A DNA stretch of 13,141 nucleotides from DASXMX01 sp036794395 (lineage in GTDB: Bacteria; Planctomycetota; Phycisphaerae; Tepidisphaerales; Tepidisphaeraceae): NCBI GenBank assembly GCA_036794395.1, contig DAIRGS010000199.1, positions 1 to 13,141 of the forward strand, in the 5' to 3' direction. The notes beneath the pieces were generated by a model that worked only from the letters and a program-made list of their open reading frames with translations, searched no databases and was not told where the DNA came from. The stretch's first letter is position 1; every line of letters begins with the position of its first letter. The position numbers and the translations under genes are program-made. This document shows, piece after piece, positions 1 to 6,987 of the stretch.

Positions 1-313
1 AATCACTCCTCACTCCTGATCCAATCAACTCAACGAGTCGACGTGCCGTGACACGGCGCGCCTCTAACTCTACGATTGCCACAGTTACCCACGTGAGGCA
101 GGCCTTGTGATTTGCGGGTACGAACGTATACGGGCGGGGCAATTGCATGTGGAGCGATTGCGTGTGGATTTCGGGAGGGCGAGGCTCCTGCCGAGCCGAA
201 GCCCGGTCAAAAAACGCGGCTCGGCGGGAGCTTCGCACTCCCGGTTAGGTCACGTGCGATCGGCCTGCGTTTCGATGCATTTCCCAAGTGCCTCTTAACT
301 GATGGTTTGCAAG
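1..313. other. intergenic region with no supported gene
   Basis: I see no credible coding region here. The segment contains a short GCCG/CGGC stem with a five-base loop near 45-57 that has no T-run, so it is not a convincing terminator. It also holds the dispersed palindrome at 173-242, listed separately. The open frame that crosses this region reads through the palindrome and is explained by it. Confidence 0.6.
173..242. repeat. dispersed GC-rich palindrome of the GEAPAEP type
   Basis: Two 26-base arms (173-198 and 217-242) are inverted repeats of each other with three mismatches around an 18-base loop; the arm core is CTCCTGCCGAGCCG on the left and CGGCTCGGCGGGAG on the right. Read in one frame the element yields the peptide GEAPAEP. 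From memory, that peptide recurs in spurious translations of planctomycete genomes because this palindrome is dispersed there. It is probably a REP-like or MITE-like repeat. No T-run follows, so a terminator role is not supported. The stretch just before the left arm is shared with another element at 9144. Confidence 0.7.
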
Positions 314-595
314 ATGATTCCAATCGAATCTTCACGGCGTACGTTTATCAAGACTGTCGCGGCGTTGGCGGGGGTGGCGTTGGTGGGGGAGGACGGGGTG
401 CGGGCGCGGGGGGAGGAGGGTGGGGGAGTTGGGCGGTGGCGTACGCCGTTACGGAAAGCAGGAGCGCGATTGCGGAAGCGAGACGGAGGGGCATCGGGAT
501 ATATTACCTCCCATTGCATTACGGGGGAATGTGGGGTTGTGCGGGTTGACGGACTTGAGCCATGGACGCGAGGGAGAGGGCGGGCGGGGCAGTGA
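314..595 (+). pseudogene. orphan Tat signal peptide, remnant of an exported protein
   Basis: Translation from the ATG at 314 begins MIPIESSRRTFIKTVAALAG, a textbook twin-arginine signal: a polar start, the SRRTFIK motif, then a hydrophobic segment VAALAGVALVG. In the Tat pathway such peptides send folded proteins across the inner membrane. After about residue 28 the frame becomes Gly/Arg-rich, has no recognisable domain, and stops at residue 93. Neither of the other two forward frames continues into a known family. The likeliest explanation is the 5' end of an exported protein gene whose body was deleted, possibly when the downstream restriction gene arrived. A genuine small exported protein is less likely. 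An in-frame ATG at 302 also exists, but the signal fits the start at 314. Confidence 0.45.
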
Positions 596-621
596 GGGCG
601 ATCGCTGAATGCCGTGGTAGT

Positions 622-649
622 TTGGCAATGTTGGACGGCGGCATATGAT
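622..649 (+). promoter_or_regulatory. sigma70-type promoter for the Type IIG enzyme
   Basis: TTGGCA at 622-627 matches the -35 consensus at five of six positions, and TATGAT at 644-649 matches the -10 consensus at five of six. The spacer is 16 bases. Transcription would start near 656, giving a leader of about 40 bases before the ATG at 698. The ribosome-binding site of that gene is weak: only GGGA, 11 bases upstream of the ATG. Confidence 0.6.
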
Positions 650-697
650 GCGGCGAGTCGGACTTAAACAAAAACTGGCAATGGGACGTGTTATCGT

Positions 698-3600
698 ATG
701 ACGAAAAAGGGAAAGCCGGGAATCGGGGGGGTTCACGACACAGGACATCTCTTTAGATCGGCGGCACTCGCGCGGCACCGTCGGCTGGTCCTCCCGAAAT
801 ACCTGAACGACGAAGCTGAAAAGCCGATTCATCAAGACTCGGCACTGTTGGAAGCTCACAAGGTTTTGATCAAGTGGGCTGATCTTGAAAGCAATGGCCA
901 TCTTGGAAAGAAGGAAATCTCGCTTGATTCACAATTCCTGGATGAGGTCTTCGGCGATGCGTTGCACTACTTGCCCTCAGCCAAAAAACCTGAGGGGTAT
1001 CAGCTCGAACACAAATTTACGGTTCCGGGCGTTGGAATTGCGGATGGCGCTTTAGGGGCGTTTCCGCCGGATAAGCCGGCCAATGCTCGCGCGGTCATCG
1101 AATTGAAAGACGCCAGAACTGATCTGGATCACGACAAATTCAACGGACGAACGCCGGTCCAGCAATGCTGGGATTATCTCAATAGCCTGCCGGATTGCCC
1201 GTGGGGAATTGTCAGCAACTTTGTATCCTTCCGTCTTTATCACCGGGACAGGACGCCGCAAGTCTTCGAGCACTTCGAGCTGCAAAAACTTCGCAACCTC
1301 GATGAGTTCCGTCGTTTCTACGTGCTCTTTGAGCGGCACGGACTTCTTGCCAATCACGTCATCAGGGTTCCGCGTGCGCTGGACCTGATGCAGCGCAGCG
1401 CCAATAAGCAGCGCGAGGTCGGGGACAAGCTTTACGACTATTACAGCGAACAGCGATACCAGCTGATTCAGGACCTGATCCAGAAGCATGGGCGCACGCC
1501 TGACCAGGCGATTCATACCGCCCAGAAGCTTTTGGACCGAATTATCTTCATCGCATTCTGCGAAGACCGTGGTTTACTTCCCGGCAAATTGCTGGAATCC
1601 ACCTGGAAAAACGTCCCGCCGCTTGCGCGAGCGACCAACCCACGATGGCAAAACTTTCTGGATACTTTTCACGCGATCGACAAGGGTCACGCGAACCTCG
1701 ATCTGAAAGAAGGCTACAACGGCGGACTATTCGCCAGTGATCCGGAGATCGACAACCTCGATCTATCCGATCGTTGGACGGATGTATTCAGGACCATCGG
1801 AGATTTCGATTTCGCGGAAGACGTCAGCGTAGACGTTCTCGGCCACATCTTTGAGAAATCGATCACGGAACTGGAAAAGCTTCGCACCACAGGATTCTTT
1901 GCGGCGCAGACGGCGGGGGCAGCGGCGCCCACCATGCCGAAAAGCGCCGAGCGGAAGCGGTTTGGCATTTACTACACGCCGCCCGCCTTTACCGCATTCA
2001 TTGTTCGCCACACTATCGGCACGTTAATCGAAGATCGTCTCGCGGAGTTGGCCAAAGCGCACAACCTCGACAGCGATCAATCGCTAAAGGTTCCCCCATC
2101 CGCCGCGTTTGCCGATTACTGGCAGGCAGGGCTCGACGCAGTGCGTCAAATCGCGGTGATCGATCCGGCTTGTGGGAGCGGCGCCTTTTTGATTGCTGCG
2201 TATGAGCTGCTGGAAGAGCGGTACGAGATGATTGTCGATCATCTCGCGTATCACACGAAGCAACCGACGTCCGTGTGGTCGTCGGCAATCCCCGAAATGA
2301 TATTGGCCGAGAATCTTCACGGCGTGGATTTATCCCCGCAGGCCGTAGAAATCACCCAACTGGCCTTATGGATTCGCTCGGCCCGTAAGGGCCGGCGGCT
2401 CGATGACCTTTCACACAATGTTATCTGCCGCAATAGCCTTGTGGGGGACAAGGCCGTGGATGGCCGCGCAATGGATTGGAAGGTCGAGTTTCCGAACATT
2501 TTCGCGCGAAGGAACCCCGGGTTTGATGTGGTGATCGGTAATCCGCCGTGGGAACGGATGAAGTTGCAGGAGCGTGAGTTCTTCGCTTTCTCCGCGCCGG
2601 AGATTGCAGGCGCTGTTAATGCCGCCAACCGACGCCAAATGATCGAAACGCTGGAGACGAGAAATCCCCCACTTTTCGCGACCTATATAACGGCCAAAGG
2701 GAATGCGGAGCAGGCGCTGGCGCACGTCCGACGGGGCGGCAACTTCCCACTGACCGGCAAAGGTGACATAAACCTGTACATGCTCTTTGCGGAGCTTGCG
2801 CGATCTATCGTCAGGCCGCAGGGAATTGTCGGGATTCTCGTTCCGTCTGGAATCGCGACGGATGACACCACTAAGGATTATTTCGCCAAACTAATGGAGG
2901 ATGAATCGCTTATCGCGATTTATGATTTCGAAAACAAGCACGGAGTTTTCGCGGATGTGCATCGGGCATTTAAGTTTTCCGTTCTGCTTTTTGGCGGCGT
3001 GGACCGCAAGACCGCGCAAGCGGACTTCGTCTCGTTCGCCCACGATCTCCGCCATCTCTCGGATAAGGGCCGCCACGTTAAACTATCCCGCAACGATCTG
3101 GCGCTGCTCAATCCGAATACACATACATGCCCGATATTTCGGAATAAGCGCGACGCGGAACTGACCAAAGCGGTATACCGCCGGGTTCCGGTACTGATTG
3201 ACGAAAACCGCAAACAGGGCGGCAATCCATGGGGCGTTAAATTCGCCACGATGTTTCATCAGACTAATGATGCGGAGCATTTTCGCGCACCTGCCGATTT
3301 GCAGAAAGATGGCTTCCAACTACGCGGCAACAAATGGGTGAAGGGCAAGCAGGTCTTTGTGCCACTGTACGAAGCCAAGATGGTGCAGGCGTACGACCAC
3401 CGGGCCGCCAGTGTCGTTATCGAAGCGGGCAATTGGGTTCGGCAGGGCCAGACAACGGAAACGACGCTGGTCGAGCACCAGAACCCGGAGTTCGTTGCAA
3501 TGCCACGATGGTGGACGGCGTCGGAGGAGCCAGTAGAAGCATTGTCTATCGAGGCGGCCCGCGCTCAAGGATTTATTGCGTTCAAAGATATAACCAGCCC

Positions 3601-4159
3601 GACTAACCAGCGAACGATGATTGCCGCCGCGATCCCGTGGTGCGCGGCGACAAATCATTTGATATTGACACTAACCAACCAGTCGCCAAAGCGAGAGCTT
3701 TGTTTGTTGGCGAATTTAAACAGCTTTGTTTACGACTACCTGACACGACAGAAAATTGGGGGCATCACACTGAATTTCTTCATCGTGAAGCAAGTCCCGA
3801 TGCTCACCCCTGACAGTTACGATGACAAATGTCCTTGGGACACAAAGCAGAGCCTCGAAAAGTGGGTCAGCGATCGAGTGCTAAAACTGACGTGCACGGC
3901 CAATAACATGATCCCGTTGGCGGATGCCGCTGGATTTAAGGAGAAGGTGCACAAGTGGAAGGAGCAGGAGCGGGCCGAGCTGCGGGCCGAGCTCGACGCC
4001 GCGTATTTCCACCTTTACGGCGTATCGCGGGAGGATGCGGAATACATTCTCTCCACGTTCAGCGGCATGATTGACGATGACGGCCCGACATTGATCACCA
4101 ATTCCGCGGCGAATCAAATCCTGCGGGTGTACGACGATTTAGCGTCAGATATGAAATAG
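698..4159 (+). CDS. Type IIG (Eco57I-like) restriction-modification enzyme, single chain
   Basis: This 1153-residue protein probably combines DNA cleavage and N6-adenine methylation in one chain. The N-terminal part has a PD-(D/E)XK-type nuclease signature: D116 in GIADGALG and E135-x-K137 in VIELKDAR. A helical connector follows, then the methyltransferase core: FGIYYTPPAF from residue 422, SAM-binding motif I DPACGSGAFL at 489-498, and catalytic motif IV NPPW at 615-618. The C-terminal third carries features of Eco57I-class target-recognition regions, such as LYEAKMVQAYDH near 890, KIGGITLNFF near 1020 and GVSREDAEYIL near 1108. No separate specificity or restriction subunit lies nearby, and BREX-type PglX methylases normally lack the nuclease motif. 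Its balanced G and C content differs from the G-rich plus strand of resident genes and suggests transfer. Recognition site unknown. Confidence 0.9.
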   Translation: MTKKGKPGIGGVHDTGHLFRSAALARHRRLVLPKYLNDEAEKPIHQDSALLEAHKVLIKWADLESNGHLGKKEISLDSQFLDEVFGDALHYLPSAKKPEGYQLEHKFTVPGVGIADGALGAFPPDKPANARAVIELKDARTDLDHDKFNGRTPVQQCWDYLNSLPDCPWGIVSNFVSFRLYHRDRTPQVFEHFELQKLRNLDEFRRFYVLFERHGLLANHVIRVPRALDLMQRSANKQREVGDKLYDYYSEQRYQLIQDLIQKHGRTPDQAIHTAQKLLDRIIFIAFCEDRGLLPGKLLESTWKNVPPLARATNPRWQNFLDTFHAIDKGHANLDLKEGYNGGLFASDPEIDNLDLSDRWTDVFRTIGDFDFAEDVSVDVLGHIFEKSITELEKLRTTGFFAAQTAGAAAPTMPKSAERKRFGIYYTPPAFTAFIVRHTIGTLIEDRLAELAKAHNLDSDQSLKVPPSAAFADYWQAGLDAVRQIAVIDPACGSGAFLIAAYELLEERYEMIVDHLAYHTKQPTSVWSSAIPEMILAENLHGVDLSPQAVEITQLALWIRSARKGRRLDDLSHNVICRNSLVGDKAVDGRAMDWKVEFPNIFARRNPGFDVVIGNPPWERMKLQEREFFAFSAPEIAGAVNAANRRQMIETLETRNPPLFATYITAKGNAEQALAHVRRGGNFPLTGKGDINLYMLFAELARSIVRPQGIVGILVPSGIATDDTTKDYFAKLMEDESLIAIYDFENKHGVFADVHRAFKFSVLLFGGVDRKTAQADFVSFAHDLRHLSDKGRHVKLSRNDLALLNPNTHTCPIFRNKRDAELTKAVYRRVPVLIDENRKQGGNPWGVKFATMFHQTNDAEHFRAPADLQKDGFQLRGNKWVKGKQVFVPLYEAKMVQAYDHRAASVVIEAGNWVRQGQTTETTLVEHQNPEFVAMPRWWTASEEPVEALSIEAARAQGFIAFKDITSPTNQRTMIAAAIPWCAATNHLILTLTNQSPKRELCLLANLNSFVYDYLTRQKIGGITLNFFIVKQVPMLTPDSYDDKCPWDTKQSLEKWVSDRVLKLTCTANNMIPLADAAGFKEKVHKWKEQERAELRAELDAAYFHLYGVSREDAEYILSTFSGMIDDDGPTLITNSAANQILRVYDDLASDMK

Positions 4160-4174
4160 ACGTTTGGAAGCGCG

Positions 4175-4447
4175 ATGGAGTTTAAGGATTGTTCGCTGGC
4201 GGAGGGGGTGGAGTTGCGGGGGCCTCGGCTGGAGCACGCGGCGGAGTTGTTTGGGGTGATCGAGCGGAACCGGGGGCGGCTGCAGGCGTGGTTGCCGTGC
4301 TTGGATTCGATTGGGACGGTGGAGGACGAGGCGAATTTTTTGCGGATGGCGGAGGAGCAAGCGGCGAAGGATGCGGCGCTTCAGTTGGGGATTGTTTGCC
4401 AGGGGCGGATTGTGGGGAACGTTGGGGAATGGAAAACGGATAATTGA
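4175..4447 (+). pseudogene. truncated RimJ/RimL-type GNAT acetyltransferase
   Basis: The 90-residue product resembles the N-terminal half of GNAT acetyltransferases that modify protein N-termini or small substrates with acetyl-CoA. Visible family features are LRGPRLEHAAELFGVIERNR (residues 14-33), the WLP triplet at 39-41, and the central strand LGIVCQGRIVGNVG at 71-84. Full members run to roughly 180 residues, and the acetyl-CoA-binding loop and C-terminal strands are missing. The last residues, EWKTDN, come from an AT-rich repeat that supplies the stop codon. A GGAAG ribosome-binding site sits 4 bases before the ATG and 15 bases after the restriction gene. The G-rich codon use matches the resident genes, so this is probably an original chromosomal gene cut by arrival of the Fic block. 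Activity is unlikely. Confidence 0.75.
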
Positions 4448-4462
4448 GAATGGAAAATGAAA
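4427..4462. repeat. AT-rich short tandem repeat at the acetyltransferase break
   Basis: GAATGGAAAACG at 4427 and GAATGGAAAATG at 4448 form a 21-base tandem repeat with ATAATTGA between them. The composition contrasts sharply with the GC-rich surroundings and is similar in style to the ATTGACAATGG repeats at 9064-9144 and 9581-9617. It lies exactly where the acetyltransferase loses homology and just before the Fic gene's stop codon, so it may mark a recombination or insertion junction. Confidence 0.55.
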
Positions 4463-4472
4463 GGTGCCGAAA

Positions 4473-5480
4473 TCAGAGGTTTTGCAGCCTATAGCGGCCG
4501 GTTTTTTTGCCGCCCGTCTTTTGAACCAGTCCGGCGTCAATCAGAGGGTTCAGCAGGTCCATGGCCCCCTGTCGGGAAATGCCAAGCGCTTTCCAGATTT
4601 CGCTGGGCGCCATGCTCCCGTGATCGCGCAGCAGATTCAGCAGCTTCTCCTGCCGGGGCCGAAGCACCAGCCTCCGCGGCGACTTCACCTGGAACGTCTG
4701 AATCCGAAGCCACGCCCGCTCGAGTGTCAGCCGCAAACCCTCGGCACAATACTCAAGCCAGTGGGTCAGGTCCTCCCCTGCCGCTCGAACTTCGTTCAGC
4801 GCCTTGTAATACATCGGCCTGTTCTCCCAATAATACTCATCCACCGCAAACACATGATGCGTATCGAACCCCCGGCGGTAGAGCTCCCACAGCGCCAGCG
4901 CCCGCCCCGTTCGCCCATTCCCATCAGCAAATGGATGGATCGCCTCAAACCGGTAATGCAGGATGGCCGAGCTGAGCACCGCCGAAAGCTTCGGAGCCTG
5001 TACGTTCCACCATTCCAACAGCTCAAACATCAACCCCGACACCGCCTCCGCCGGCGGCGGAGAATACACGCCCACCCGGACGGCGATGAGGCGGTATTTG
5101 CCGGCTTCGCCCTGATCCATGACCGATCCGGCGAGGATGCGATGGAGAGAGAGAATGTCGTGGTGTCGAATGGTCTTTTTGGCCGCGTTCTTTTCGATGT
5201 GGCGCAAGCCGGCGAAGTAATTGATTACCTCGCGTTGGGGTCGGGCATCGGAGCCAGACAGGTCCTTCCCCTCCTCCAGCCGGCGTACCTGATCGAGGGT
5301 TAAGGGATTGCCCTCAATGGCGGTGGAGGCATGAACGTTACGCGTGCGGGCGTCCTTCTGAAGGGCAGGGATCCAATGGACTTCGATCAAAGCGGCCTGG
5401 ATGCGCTCGCGGAGTGCGGCGACATGCTCAACCAGGGACAGGAGAGCCGGCGTAATGGTGAATTCAGGGGAGTAAGCCAC
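4473..5480 (-). CDS. Fic-domain protein, class II, with C-terminal winged helix
   Basis: Fic enzymes usually transfer AMP, or another nucleotide moiety, to hydroxyl groups of target proteins. The catalytic motif HPFADGNGRTGR is intact at residues 182-193, with the essential histidine at 182. An inhibitory (S/T)xxxE(G/N) motif, STAIEG, lies at 52-57, so this is a class II Fic protein whose own N-terminal helix restrains activity; no separate antitoxin is needed. Residues 128-140 (KYRLIAVRVG...) fit the substrate-binding flap. Residues about 270-333 look like a winged helix-turn-helix (MAPSEIWKALGISRQGAMDLL), suggesting DNA binding and possibly autoregulation. The start is GTG at 5480; no in-frame ATG lies just upstream and no clear ribosome-binding site is visible. 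It converges on the acetyltransferase remnant. Its length of 335 residues is usual for the family. The target protein cannot be told from sequence. Confidence 0.92.
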   Translation of the reverse strand: MAYSPEFTITPALLSLVEHVAALRERIQAALIEVHWIPALQKDARTRNVHASTAIEGNPLTLDQVRRLEEGKDLSGSDARPQREVINYFAGLRHIEKNAAKKTIRHHDILSLHRILAGSVMDQGEAGKYRLIAVRVGVYSPPPAEAVSGLMFELLEWWNVQAPKLSAVLSSAILHYRFEAIHPFADGNGRTGRALALWELYRRGFDTHHVFAVDEYYWENRPMYYKALNEVRAAGEDLTHWLEYCAEGLRLTLERAWLRIQTFQVKSPRRLVLRPRQEKLLNLLRDHGSMAPSEIWKALGISRQGAMDLLNPLIDAGLVQKTGGKKTGRYRLQNL

Positions 5481-5499
5481 GCAATGAAACGTAATTATT

Positions 5500-5528
5500 A
5501 GTCAAGTATAAGTCAAGTTATCTGTCAA
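5500..5528 (-). promoter_or_regulatory. three TTGAC direct repeats upstream of the Fic gene
   Basis: On the minus strand TTGAC occurs three times, at 5524-5528, 5512-5516 and 5501-5505, each followed by an AT-rich half (AGATAA, TTATAC, TAATAA). Successive copies are 12 and 11 bases apart, about one helical turn, so they face the same side of the DNA. They lie 20-48 bases upstream of the GTG start, where a promoter must be. TTGACA (5523-5528) could serve as a -35 box, but I find no well-spaced -10. The array is a candidate operator, possibly for the Fic protein's own winged helix; that link is inference. Confidence 0.4.
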
Positions 5529-5540
5529 CCCGAGTCGGTA

Positions 5541-5584
5541 TATGCTTATTTGTACGCTTATTTGAGGGTATGAATACGCATATT
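5541..5584 (+). promoter_or_regulatory. operator-like repeats of copy A (TACGCTTATT x3)
   Basis: TATGCTTATT at 5541, TACGCTTATT at 5553 and TACGCATATT at 5575 are three direct repeats offset by 12 and 22 bases, close to one and two helical turns. Copy B has the same offsets. The position, upstream of a small gene start, suits an operator for autoregulation by a toxin-antitoxin complex. A promoter is presumably embedded here, but I cannot place its boxes convincingly. Confidence 0.45.
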
Positions 5585-5632
5585 CCGGGCATCGACGAAC
5601 GCTGGCTTGGCGCCGCGCCTACGAGTCGGTAG
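5570..5632 (+). other. 20-codon leader frame, copy A
   Basis: ATG at 5570 to TAG at 5630-5632 encodes MNTHIPGIDERWLGAAPTSR. Copy B has a frame of identical length and position. Most differences between the copies change the amino acid, so selection on the peptide is not supported. The ribosome-binding site would be too close (GAGGG one base before the ATG). Recorded because start, stop and frame are all preserved. Confidence 0.2.
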
Positions 5633-5666
5633 ACAATTTCTCAATCTGATCCGATAATCGCTGATG

Positions 5667-5810
5667 ATGACTCAGTCCGTCGAGCGACTTGTTCGCGATT
5701 ACCGTAAGGCGGGAACATCCGATCGCGCTGGGTGCGGCGTTGGCTTTTTGATAATTCCATTGTGCCAGTCCGCAACGATTATTAGAAATCGGCGGCTCAA
5801 ATCTAATTGA
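5667..5810 (+). pseudogene. truncated copy of the small antitoxin-like gene
   Basis: The frame starts MTQSVERLVRDYRKA, matching MTQSVEQLVRNYRKA of the intact small gene at 6988. It then leaves homology at codon 16 and continues for 32 unrelated codons (GTSDRAGCGVG...) to a TGA at 5810. The conserved C-terminal motif of the intact protein (TPAKARQFLVKVGIL) is absent. It is best read as a broken 5' copy left by duplication or insertion. Whether the short product is made is unknown. The zinc-ribbon gene begins 25 bases after it. Confidence 0.65.
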
Positions 5811-5835
5811 TCTATTGGTGGAAAGGTGGTGAAGC

Positions 5836-6798
5836 ATGTCCGTGGCCGGGCCAATACAAATGCGTTGCGCGTGCGGGAAGAAGCTGACGGCGCCGGCGGG
5901 ATCGGAGGGAAGAAGAGCCCGCTGCCCGGTGTGCGGGGCGGCGGTGGTGATTGGGTCGGGGGCGACCGCGCAGCCGCAGGCCGCGGGCGCGAAAGCGCCT
6001 GTTGCCGCGAGCCGAGCATCGGGGAATAGTCCATCCGCTGCCAGTTCATCGGCCGGTCCAAATCGGGCGGCAGCCGTTGCCGCCAAACCGCAGGCAAGCA
6101 CGGTCAGGGCGGTCGCGCCCGCACCGGCTCCCGCGCCGCCAACCGAGGACGATGACGATCCATTCAAAGCGCTTTGCGATGTAGCCGATGAAATGGTGAC
6201 GGCCCCGGTGGAGGAGGTGCCACGGTGTCCGCAGTGCCGGTCGCTGATGGGCGGCGGCGCGGTCCTGTGCGTCACCTGCGGATACGACTCCCGCAGCGGC
6301 AAACGCCTGATCACCGCGGCCCTGGAACAGCCCAAGTCGGGCCTGCTGCCCAGCGGCGGCGGAAAGAAAAAAGTCGAAGATCGTATGGCGCCCGACGGAT
6401 CATTCGTCATGGGGCTGATCCTGAGCGCCGTTTTCTCCCTGGCGGCAGGTTTGGTATGGATCGGCTTCGCGTGGCTCACTGGATACTCCATTGCATACAT
6501 CGCCATGCTGATCGGCGGCGCGGCCGGCCTGGGCATGCAGGCCGGTCACCGTGGATACAGCGCCATCGGCGGTTTCGCCGCGGCGGGGATGACAGTGGTG
6601 GCGATCTTCGCCGCCAAGTTCGCGGTACTCGTGCTCGTGGTCTTGCCCCATATCAACCGCAACGGTCAGCATCGGACCCTCTCCGATCTGAATGGCGCAG
6701 CCCTGGGCCTGTACTTCTTCAGCCCCATCGGTCTCATCATCCTTGTTGTCGGTGTAGGCATCGCGTTCAAAACAGCCAACGGGTCGTCGTCGGACTAA
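5836..6798 (+). CDS. zinc-ribbon membrane protein of planctomycete type, function unknown
   Basis: The 320-residue protein has a clear layout but no assignable function. Residues 11-33 form a first zinc ribbon (C11, C13, C30, C33, in the pattern CxCGKKLxxP...GRRARCPVCG). Residues 40-105 are a low-complexity Ala/Pro linker ending in an acidic TEDDDD patch. A second zinc ribbon follows (C131, C134, C145, C148; CPQCRSL...CVTCGY). Four hydrophobic segments lie near 190-210, 216-236, 245-270 and 288-311. Zinc ribbons would be cytoplasmic and the C-terminal half in the membrane. Planctomycetes encode many proteins of this general layout. The ATG at 5836 has an AGGTGG ribosome-binding site at good distance. 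It sits between the two copies of the duplicated control region, so copy A may now drive it. A role in the neighbouring toxin pair is possible but not shown. Confidence 0.8.
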   Translation: MSVAGPIQMRCACGKKLTAPAGSEGRRARCPVCGAAVVIGSGATAQPQAAGAKAPVAASRASGNSPSAASSSAGPNRAAAVAAKPQASTVRAVAPAPAPAPPTEDDDDPFKALCDVADEMVTAPVEEVPRCPQCRSLMGGGAVLCVTCGYDSRSGKRLITAALEQPKSGLLPSGGGKKKVEDRMAPDGSFVMGLILSAVFSLAAGLVWIGFAWLTGYSIAYIAMLIGGAAGLGMQAGHRGYSAIGGFAAAGMTVVAIFAAKFAVLVLVVLPHINRNGQHRTLSDLNGAALGLYFFSPIGLIILVVGVGIAFKTANGSSSD

Positions 6799-6861
6799 GA
6801 GCCTCAAAAGTCCGAATGAAACTTCCGCGCGTCGATCTGTCGACCTGCGGTCAGTCGGGTA

Positions 6862-6905
6862 TACCCTTATTACTACCCTTATTTGAAGCTATGGATACGC
6901 TTATT
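6862..6905 (+). promoter_or_regulatory. operator-like repeats of copy B (TACCCTTATT x3)
   Basis: TACCCTTATT at 6862 and 6874 and TACGCTTATT at 6896 repeat with offsets of 12 and 22 bases, exactly as in copy A. The first repeat lies 126 bases before the small-gene ATG in both copies. Small DNA-binding antitoxins commonly bind such phased repeats to repress their own operon; the assignment here is inference. Confidence 0.45.
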
Positions 6906-6953
6906 CCCTGTATCGACGTACGCCAGCTTGTCGCCGCGACTACGGGACGGTAG
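6891..6953 (+). other. 20-codon leader frame, copy B
   Basis: ATG at 6891 to TAG at 6951-6953 encodes MDTLIPCIDVRQLVAATTGR, aligned codon for codon with the copy A frame and likewise 34 bases before the small gene. Changes between copies are mostly non-synonymous, so expression is doubtful. Confidence 0.2.
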
Positions 6954-6987
6954 ACAATTGCCCAATTCGATCCCATAATCGTTGGTG

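Larger units (their letters stand above)
5541..5711 (+). repeat. control-region duplication, copy A
   Basis: These 171 bases align without any gap to copy B at 6862-7032; by hand count 139 of 171 positions are identical. The copy spans three operator-like repeats, a 20-codon open frame, the 34-base leader and the first 15 codons of the small gene that precedes the ADP-ribosyltransferase. Homology ends abruptly after codon 15 (GCG at 5709-5711). This copy lies between the Fic gene and the zinc-ribbon membrane protein. Confidence 0.85.

Noticed and set aside
112..549. 145-codon frame containing the peptide GEAPAEP
   Set aside because: The peptide comes from translating the dispersed palindrome at 173-242, and the rest is Gly-rich low complexity.
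698..4159. Reading the large methyltransferase as BREX PglX or Type I HsdM
   Set aside because: It has an N-terminal D...ExK nuclease signature and Eco57I-like C-terminal blocks, and none of the other BREX or Type I genes are present.
5760..5835. Separate promoter for the zinc-ribbon gene (TTGTGC, 17 bases, TAGAAA)
   Set aside because: Matches are only three and four of six to consensus, no better than chance in AT-rich sequence.
6225..6953. 242-codon frame overlapping the zinc-ribbon gene
   Set aside because: Arg/Pro-rich out-of-frame reading of the zinc-ribbon gene; its tail only coincides with the copy B leader frame.
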